DNA of 11,165 nt from Planctomycetota bacterium (GTDB lineage: Bacteria; Planctomycetota; Brocadiia; Brocadiales; Bathyanammoxibiaceae). Shown piece by piece: positions 7,266 to 11,165 of the stretch. Where the stretch lies: the NCBI GenBank assembly GCA_030598065.1, contig JAUVQR010000026.1, forward strand, positions 1 to 11,165, read 5' to 3'. Position numbers and translations under genes: made by a program. The first letter of the stretch is position 1; every line of letters starts with the position of its first letter. The notes under the pieces were generated by a model. That model was not told where the DNA came from and did no database searches. It saw only the letters and a program-made list of their open reading frames with translations.

Positions 7266-7344
7266 GTAGTGGCCGAGCCTTCGGCCTCGAGGGACTCGGC
7301 CCGAAGGCTCGCTCGACATAAAGCAGAGTAAACTCTGCCGCTAC
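7266..7344. repeat. 79-nt GTAG...CTAC palindromic element with two internal hairpins (REP/BIME-like)
   Basis: The ends GTAGTGGC (7266-7273) and GCCGCTAC (7337-7344) are complementary with one T-G wobble. Inside is a near-perfect long hairpin: CGAGCCTTCGG (7274-7284) pairs over 11 bp with CCGAAGGCTCG (7301-7311), and CGAG/CTCG (7288-7291 with 7295-7298) closes the tip. A second hairpin, GCAGAGT/ACTCTGC (7323-7329 with 7332-7338), has a 2-nt loop. The leading GTAGTGGC is identical to the minus-strand start of the palindrome at 5849-5871. The element lies in the expected leader or promoter region of the topoisomerase VI A gene. It looks like a non-autonomous REP-type mobile repeat; no transposase is present in the window. 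Confidence 0.65.
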
Positions 7345-7600
7345 AATCTCCAGCAGGAGTTAGGTTCTGTTCTTGTTCTTATAAATTGGATATGAGAGTT
7401 CTGCCTCCACGCACACCATATTATATTAATATATTCATTTTCGCGGAGTCGGCAACTATGTAATTTGATTTTATTGCATTTTATTACTTTGGTCTGCAGG
7501 AAAATTGTTTTGCTTTTGCGGGGCCACGCAATAAAATTGACTAATACTCTTTTATGGAGCATCACCTGATTGACTTTAAGGCAGGAAAGGGATGTGATAA
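7345..7600. other. AT-rich intergenic stretch without a convincing gene
   Basis: Between the palindromic element and the small membrane protein gene the base composition drops to clearly AT-rich, including an ATATTAATAT palindrome near 7429-7438. The only open frame of any size (minus strand, 7341-7565) has unordered composition, no family resemblance and runs into the repeat, so I do not call it. The stretch should hold the promoter of the gene at 7601, but I see no -35/-10 pair good enough to mark. Confidence 0.4.
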
Positions 7601-7807
7601 ATGTTCGAGTGCAATCTGGACGTAAGGCAGCGCATACTCAGGCTGGCGTTCGGCATATTGCTGTTGGTGCTGGGGTTCAAGTCGATGGGCTACGGCTACC
7701 CTGTCTACGTGTCGATGGGCCTTGCCCTTGGCGGCGCTTTTGTCTTGTTTGAGGGCGCCAGGGGCTGGTGCGCGCTTAAGGCGTTGGGACTCAAGATACC
7801 TTTTTAG
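7601..7807 (+). CDS. Small YgaP-like (DUF2892-type) membrane protein
   Basis: The 68-residue protein begins MFECNLDVRQRILRLAFG, then has two hydrophobic helices at about 12-28 and 33-51 and ends GWCALKALGLKIPF. This layout (a Cys-Asn near the N-terminus, an Arg-rich amphipathic start, two transmembrane helices, then a Cys followed by LxKxLGxK) matches the YgaP transmembrane / DUF2892 family of small inner-membrane proteins, which occur alone or fused to rhodanese domains. Both conserved-type cysteines, C4 and C57, are present. No rhodanese is attached or adjacent, so a sulfur-transfer role is only suggested by the family. The ATG at 7601 is preceded by AAAGGG (7586-7591) at 9 nt. It stands alone, with a repeat downstream. 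Confidence 0.78.
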   Translation: MFECNLDVRQRILRLAFGILLLVLGFKSMGYGYPVYVSMGLALGGAFVLFEGARGWCALKALGLKIPF

Positions 7808-7895
7808 TTTTATAGTGTTTAGTGTGAGGCTAGATACGGCAATAACTGACGCAGAAGTAATTGAGACATTTTACAGGAGTGGACCTAAGACTTTG

Positions 7896-7957
7896 TGTCA
7901 CTCTGAGCGGAGCGAAGAGTCTAGATTCTTCAGTCGCTACGCTCCCTCAGAATGACA
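7896..7957. repeat. 62-nt imperfect inverted repeat bounded by TGTCA/TGACA
   Basis: The left arm TGTCACTCTGAG (7896-7907) pairs with CTCAGAATGACA (7946-7957) with one mismatch, and GGAGCG pairs with CGCTCC further in; an AAGA/TTCTT pair lies near the tip around TCTAGA. From memory, very similar TGTCATTCTGAG-type palindromes are scattered through the intergenic DNA of many bacteria. It lies between the membrane protein gene and the hypothetical gene at 8024. The rest of the 7808-8023 gap holds nothing I can identify. Confidence 0.65.
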
Positions 7958-8023
7958 GTTGTGTAGGTTTTTCTAGAGGGGCAGTGTTAATCGGCAAAAA
8001 CTTTTTGTGGAGAGAGTTTTGAC

Positions 8024-8374
8024 ATGAACGGCGACATGATGGGTGCGAACGACCCGACCCGGTTTGATTCCGGATGCGACACGCTGGGCCTGGTTCCGAT
8101 GCCCAAATCGGGGTCCCTGGCCCGCGCGAAGATAGAATGTCTGACAGAGTCCGATTTCAACGTCCTCTTGAACCTTGCTGAGAACAGGGAGGACATTGGT
8201 AACAATCTTATCCTTGCCGAGGTCGACGGGGAGGTAAGGTTGTTCTGGAATAACGACATCGGCGACAGCGTCTGCTGGAGGTTTCCTGAAAAGAACAGGG
8301 CCGTTGTCAAGGATGCCGTTACGGAAGATTTGAAGTCCAACGAGTCCGGAGCGGGACGCGGCGGGCTGCTATAG
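8024..8374 (+). CDS. Hypothetical protein, 116 residues, acidic
   Basis: I do not recognise this protein. It is soluble and acidic, with no signal peptide or membrane helix. A charged N-terminal part (about 1-30) precedes a compact section at about 36-95, with LTESDFNVLLNLAENREDIG, NNLILAEVDGEVRLFWNN and DSVCWRF, that could form a small alpha/beta domain; the tail (about 100-116) is Gly/Ser-rich and probably disordered. The ATG at 8024 has GGAGAG at 8009-8014 with a 9-nt spacer, which supports this strand over the similar-sized open frame on the opposite strand (7987-8340). An in-frame ATG at 8036 or 8039 is a possible alternative start. It converges with miaB, leaving 11 nt between the two stops. 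Confidence 0.62.
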   Translation: MNGDMMGANDPTRFDSGCDTLGLVPMPKSGSLARAKIECLTESDFNVLLNLAENREDIGNNLILAEVDGEVRLFWNNDIGDSVCWRFPEKNRAVVKDAVTEDLKSNESGAGRGGLL

Positions 8375-8385
8375 TACGTTGTCGA

Positions 8386-9777
8386 TTAGCGGTCTTCTGT
8401 GGTGGCCACGACAGGCGGGTTTTCTGGAGATGAAGCCAAAACCCCACTGAATCTGCCGAACAGGGTGAGCGATGTGGAGTCATAGACCTCGACACTGGTA
8501 AGACTGCCGTGCAGGTCGGGCCTACCCTCAAACACGGCGATGTGGTTCTGCGGCGTCCGGCCGACTAGCCTCCGTTGGTCGTTCTTGCTGGGCCCTTCCA
8601 CCAGCACCTCTACCGTCTTGCCCACTTGCTTGCGGTTTTCTTCAAGGCTTATCTCAGACTGCAGCTTGAGTAATTTCTGGTTTCTTTGTTTCTTTACCTC
8701 CAGTGGAACGTCGTCGGCAAGCGCGGCGGCAGGTGTACCGGGTCTTGGAGAGTATTTGAAGATAAATGAGTTCTGAAAACGTACAGCCTTCATCAGCCGA
8801 ACCGTCTCTTCGAAGTCCCGGTCGGTCTCGCCGGGAAAGCCTACGATGAAATCGCTGGCTATGGTGATGTCGGGCATCAGCCGTCTGGCTTCTTCTATCA
8901 GTTTGACGTAATACTCAACCGTATGGCCCCTTCCCATCCTTTCCAATACGCTGTCCGAACCCGACTGGGCGGGCATGTGAAGGTGCCGGCACAGCCTTGG
9001 CAGCGCGGCCATGGCCTCAAGCGTCTTTGGGGTCATGTCCTTGGGGTGTGACGTGACAAAGCGTATACGCGCGATGTCTGTAACGTCGTGTACAGCCTGG
9101 AGGAGCGTTCCCAGGGTTACGCCGCCGGCCAGGTCGTTGCCGTAGGTGTTGATGTTTTGGCCAAGCAGCGTTACCTCTTTGACGCCGTTTTGTGCGAGGG
9201 CCTCGACCTCCGCAACTATTTCGTCTACAGACCTGCTTATCTCATGTCCCCTTACCGACGGCACGATGCAGTAGGAGCATTTGTTGTCGCACCCCCTGAT
9301 GACGGTGACAAATGCCTGGTAGGTGTGCCGTCCCGGCGGGCGGTGTTTGGGGTAGTATGTGATATTGCCCGCTTCACCCGTGGCGAGCAGGTGTTTCCCG
9401 TTTCCTTCTAATTTTTCCAGCAAATCGGGCAGCTTGTCGAACATCCTGGTGCCGCAAACCATGTCAACGTGCGGGAATCTCTTGAAGAACGCGCCCGCCT
9501 CTTTTTGGGCCATGCAGCCGAGGACCCCTATAAGGAGGCCGGGGTTCTCTTCCTTCCGCTGCCGCAGCTGCGCAAGCCGGGAATACACCTTGTCCTCAGC
9601 GCGCTGCCTTACAGAGCAGGTGTTAAATAGTATAACGTCCGCGGAGGCCTCGTCCGGGGCGACCCGGTAGCCCCTTTCCATCAGTACCCCCAGAGAGAGT
9701 TCCGAATCGGCCTTGTTCATCTGACACCCGAAGGTGTTTATGTGGACGGATTTTGTTTTCACCCTCAGTCTATACAC
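8386..9777 (-). CDS. miaB: tRNA-2-methylthio-N6-dimethylallyladenosine synthase MiaB
   Basis: MiaB is a radical SAM methylthiotransferase that converts i6A37 to ms2i6A37 in tRNAs reading UNN codons. All three domains are present in 463 residues. The N-terminal UPF0004 domain has its auxiliary-cluster cysteines C18 (TFGCQMN), C54 (NTCSVR) and C88 (LGCMAQ). The radical SAM domain has CDNKCSYC at C163, C167 and C170, then GQNINTYG, SHPKDM, HMPAQSGSD, and DFIVGFPGETD. A TRAM-like domain lies at about 380-450. The sequence NTFGCQMNKADSE and the RGCDNKCSYC block favour MiaB over MtaB or RimO. The start is uncertain: GTG at 9777 gives the longest form, without a Shine-Dalgarno, while GTG at 9762 gives MKTKSVHINTFG, closer to the usual beginning. 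It lies 43 nt after the HEPN-like gene on the same strand. The C-terminal tail (about 445-463) is variable. Confidence 0.95.
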   Translation of the reverse strand: MYRLRVKTKSVHINTFGCQMNKADSELSLGVLMERGYRVAPDEASADVILFNTCSVRQRAEDKVYSRLAQLRQRKEENPGLLIGVLGCMAQKEAGAFFKRFPHVDMVCGTRMFDKLPDLLEKLEGNGKHLLATGEAGNITYYPKHRPPGRHTYQAFVTVIRGCDNKCSYCIVPSVRGHEISRSVDEIVAEVEALAQNGVKEVTLLGQNINTYGNDLAGGVTLGTLLQAVHDVTDIARIRFVTSHPKDMTPKTLEAMAALPRLCRHLHMPAQSGSDSVLERMGRGHTVEYYVKLIEEARRLMPDITIASDFIVGFPGETDRDFEETVRLMKAVRFQNSFIFKYSPRPGTPAAALADDVPLEVKKQRNQKLLKLQSEISLEENRKQVGKTVEVLVEGPSKNDQRRLVGRTPQNHIAVFEGRPDLHGSLTSVEVYDSTSLTLFGRFSGVLASSPENPPVVATTEDR

Positions 9778-9820
9778 GTAAGTCGCATGTCATTGATAAG
9801 CCCGTATTATGTGCTGCGTA

Positions 9821-10642
9821 TTACACTTTGTTTTGTGACAGATATTCTTTTACTTTTTCTACGGTTAAGCAATATTGAGGAAATAATCTTAGATAAACGT
9901 AGACGTCATCGCGGTGAGGAATCTGTAAGTTGTCCTGCGGATGACCAATATCATTTCTTTGCACTCTTAGAAGATGAAGAATGCCTGATAAATGAGTAAT
10001 TGTGTTCTGAGGTAAAGCTCCTCTGTTACTTTTTGTGACGGCTTCTAATTTGTCTTCAACCCATTTCGTTTTAGCAACCATAGAGATATTTTCGTATATC
10101 TTCTTGAAATCCTTTTGTTCTTTTGGGTCATTTAGAGAGTCTAATAGGGCTGCGCATAGAATTAAGAAAGTTCTTTCCGCTGCTATCCCTAGCATCATAG
10201 TAGAGGCCAAAAAGCAGCCAGTAGTAAAGCATCTTAGGCTTTCCTTTAAATACTCTACTACAACGTCATCTTGATTAACAACAGTTTTCGAGAATTCACG
10301 CAAATATTCAGTTGGGTCATGTGGTATAAAAACATCTCCCTCTTCCAAAGCTCTTTTGCCATGATCGGTGATGTGAAAAAAAGGCAACTCCGGGTTTGCA
10401 GGGTCAAAGCCTGGACTAATAATGCCTTGGGTAATAAGTTGCCAGAACACCTCATTGACCAAAATGAGGAATCTCTTTTCAGCTGCACGTTTATCCCCTT
10501 CGAGTTCTACTGAGTCTTTGAAATATGCATGGAAATTATTGGGGAATTGGTTCCATCCCGCAGTCTTTAACTTCTTGAGGACGATAGACCTTACTGTTTC
10601 AAAGCCAGTTGGGCTGTTTGCAGAAAATGTTATCTTTTCCAT
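9821..10642 (-). CDS. HEPN-like protein with RNxxxH motif, putative RNase or RNA-binding protein
   Basis: The 273-residue protein resembles no named family I am sure of. Residues about 55-105 (LVNEVFWQLITQGIIS... FFHITDHGKRAL) look like a winged-helix segment with a beta wing. Residues about 128-260 are helical: ESLRCFTTGCFLASTMMLGIAAERTFLIL forms the long paired helices seen in HEPN and DUF4145-type domains, and RVQRNDIGHP supplies R229-N230-xxx-H234, the HEPN RNase signature (R, polar residue, x3, H). Established knowledge: many HEPN proteins are metal-independent endoribonucleases in toxin-antitoxin, abortive-infection and CRISPR systems. That this one cleaves RNA is inference. Base composition is clearly more AT-rich than miaB on one side and the basic protein on the other, which suggests recent acquisition. 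No antitoxin (MNT-like) gene is adjacent. The ATG at 10642 lacks a Shine-Dalgarno. It shares strand with miaB but probably has its own promoter. Confidence 0.72.
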   Translation of the reverse strand: MEKITFSANSPTGFETVRSIVLKKLKTAGWNQFPNNFHAYFKDSVELEGDKRAAEKRFLILVNEVFWQLITQGIISPGFDPANPELPFFHITDHGKRALEEGDVFIPHDPTEYLREFSKTVVNQDDVVVEYLKESLRCFTTGCFLASTMMLGIAAERTFLILCAALLDSLNDPKEQKDFKKIYENISMVAKTKWVEDKLEAVTKSNRGALPQNTITHLSGILHLLRVQRNDIGHPQDNLQIPHRDDVYVYLRLFPQYCLTVEKVKEYLSQNKV

Positions 10643-10761
10643 TGCTTATGAAGGATGTCTCGTAATATTCTAGTCCGAGCATATTGCGTTAGTTACCAGA
10701 AATGTGTTCGGGACCCTTAAAAGGTAATGGGGCAAGTGCCCGATGTTGATGTCTGTTGCCG

Positions 10762-11165
10762 TCAGTTTATCTTAGGTCTGCCGGCTCTTGTGTCTTTTCC
10801 TCTATCCCCCTTTGGCGGGCGGTCCTGCCTTGGCTCCTTCCATGCCCCCTTAGGCCTGTCATTGCGCCGGTCTTTCCGCCCTGGCCCGCCGCCTTCTTCT
10901 TCCACTTCCAGTACGAGGCCAAGACGCTGGTACTTTTCGCGTAGCGCCTCTATCCGCTTGCGGTGTTTGGTCTGCAGCCTTTTCTTTTCGGCCTGTTGTT
11001 TGCTCTGTAGCCGTTGCATTTCTTCCCCGAACATGGACCTGAGCTGCGACTCGCTGGGGGCTTTTGCCGGCGCTTTTGCGCGGGCTTTTTCTGCTGCTTT
11101 TGCGGGAGCTTCTTCTGCTGCTTTTGCCGGGTGGAGCGCACCCTGCAGCGGCGCGCCGGTTGTGA
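10762..11165 (-). CDS. Low-complexity Lys/Ala/Pro-rich basic protein with coiled coil, N-terminal part beyond window
   Basis: The frame is open from the right edge to the TGA at 10762, giving 133 C-terminal residues of a larger protein. An ATG exists at 11034 but the frame continues upstream with the same character, so I treat the gene as cut by the window. From the edge inwards the protein has a tract of about 40 residues made of AKA/PAK/AEK units (11131-11041), then a charged coiled coil MQRLQSKQQAEKKRLQTKHR (about 11019-10960 and on), a short acidic stretch EVEEEGGG, and a strongly basic tail rich in R, K, D, G and P. The tail could bind nucleic acid, and the repeats resemble histone-H1-like linkers, but no family is recognised. 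It could also be a periplasmic linker protein. No terminator is evident in 10643-10761; a 5-bp GGGCA/TGCCC hairpin at about 10727-10738 is weak. Confidence 0.6.
   Translation of the reverse strand, partial: TTGAPLQGALHPAKAAEEAPAKAAEKARAKAPAKAPSESQLRSMFGEEMQRLQSKQQAEKKRLQTKHRKRIEALREKYQRLGLVLEVEEEGGGPGRKDRRNDRPKGAWKEPRQDRPPKGDRGKDTRAGRPKIN

Noticed and set aside
7341..7565. Minus-strand open frame of 74 codons in the AT-rich region
   Set aside because: It overlaps the end of the palindromic element, has no Shine-Dalgarno that I can see and no recognisable sequence character.
7987..8340. Minus-strand open frame of 117 codons opposite the hypothetical gene at 8024
   Set aside because: The plus-strand frame has a good Shine-Dalgarno and a more protein-like composition; the minus-strand product is Ser/Arg/Phe-rich in the manner of a shadow frame.

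Overview
The window looks like an ordinary stretch of a bacterial chromosome of moderate GC content with several odd accessory features. Futalosine-pathway menaquinone genes, a P-II signalling protein, MiaB, a long exported HEAT-repeat protein, an archaeal-type topoisomerase VI A subunit and many palindromic intergenic repeats together suggest an anaerobic or facultative environmental bacterium. Planctomycetota (Brocadiales-like) is my best guess, but this is inference from gene content; there is no rRNA or other strong taxonomic marker here.

Layout. 1-3410 (minus strand): an exported HEAT/TPR scaffold protein followed by trkA, which is cut by the left window edge; a good sigma70-type promoter lies upstream. 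3659-5830 (plus): mqnA and mqnC overlap and encode two steps of the futalosine route to menaquinone, followed by an unusually short P-II protein. 5831-6135: no gene, but a dense cluster of palindromes, several of which can fold into three-way junctions. 6136-7215 (minus): a topoisomerase VI A / Spo11-type protein with no B subunit beside it. 7216-7600: a second GTAG-bounded palindromic element, then an AT-rich stretch without a convincing gene. 7601-8374 (plus): a small YgaP-like membrane protein, a 62-base inverted repeat and a hypothetical 116-residue protein. 8386-9777 (minus): miaB. 9821-10642 (minus): an AT-rich gene for a HEPN-like protein with an RNxxxH motif. 10762-11165 (minus): the C-terminal part of a low-complexity, highly basic protein that runs off the right edge.

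How the genes fit together. Only mqnA-mqnC and the HEAT protein-trkA pair look like true operons. The most interesting items are the orphan Topo VI A protein flanked on both sides by REP-like palindrome clusters, the P-II protein that ends before the conserved C-terminal ATP-binding arginines, and the AT-rich HEPN gene, which may be a laterally acquired RNase or defence gene. I see no CRISPR array, tRNA, rRNA or intact transposase gene.
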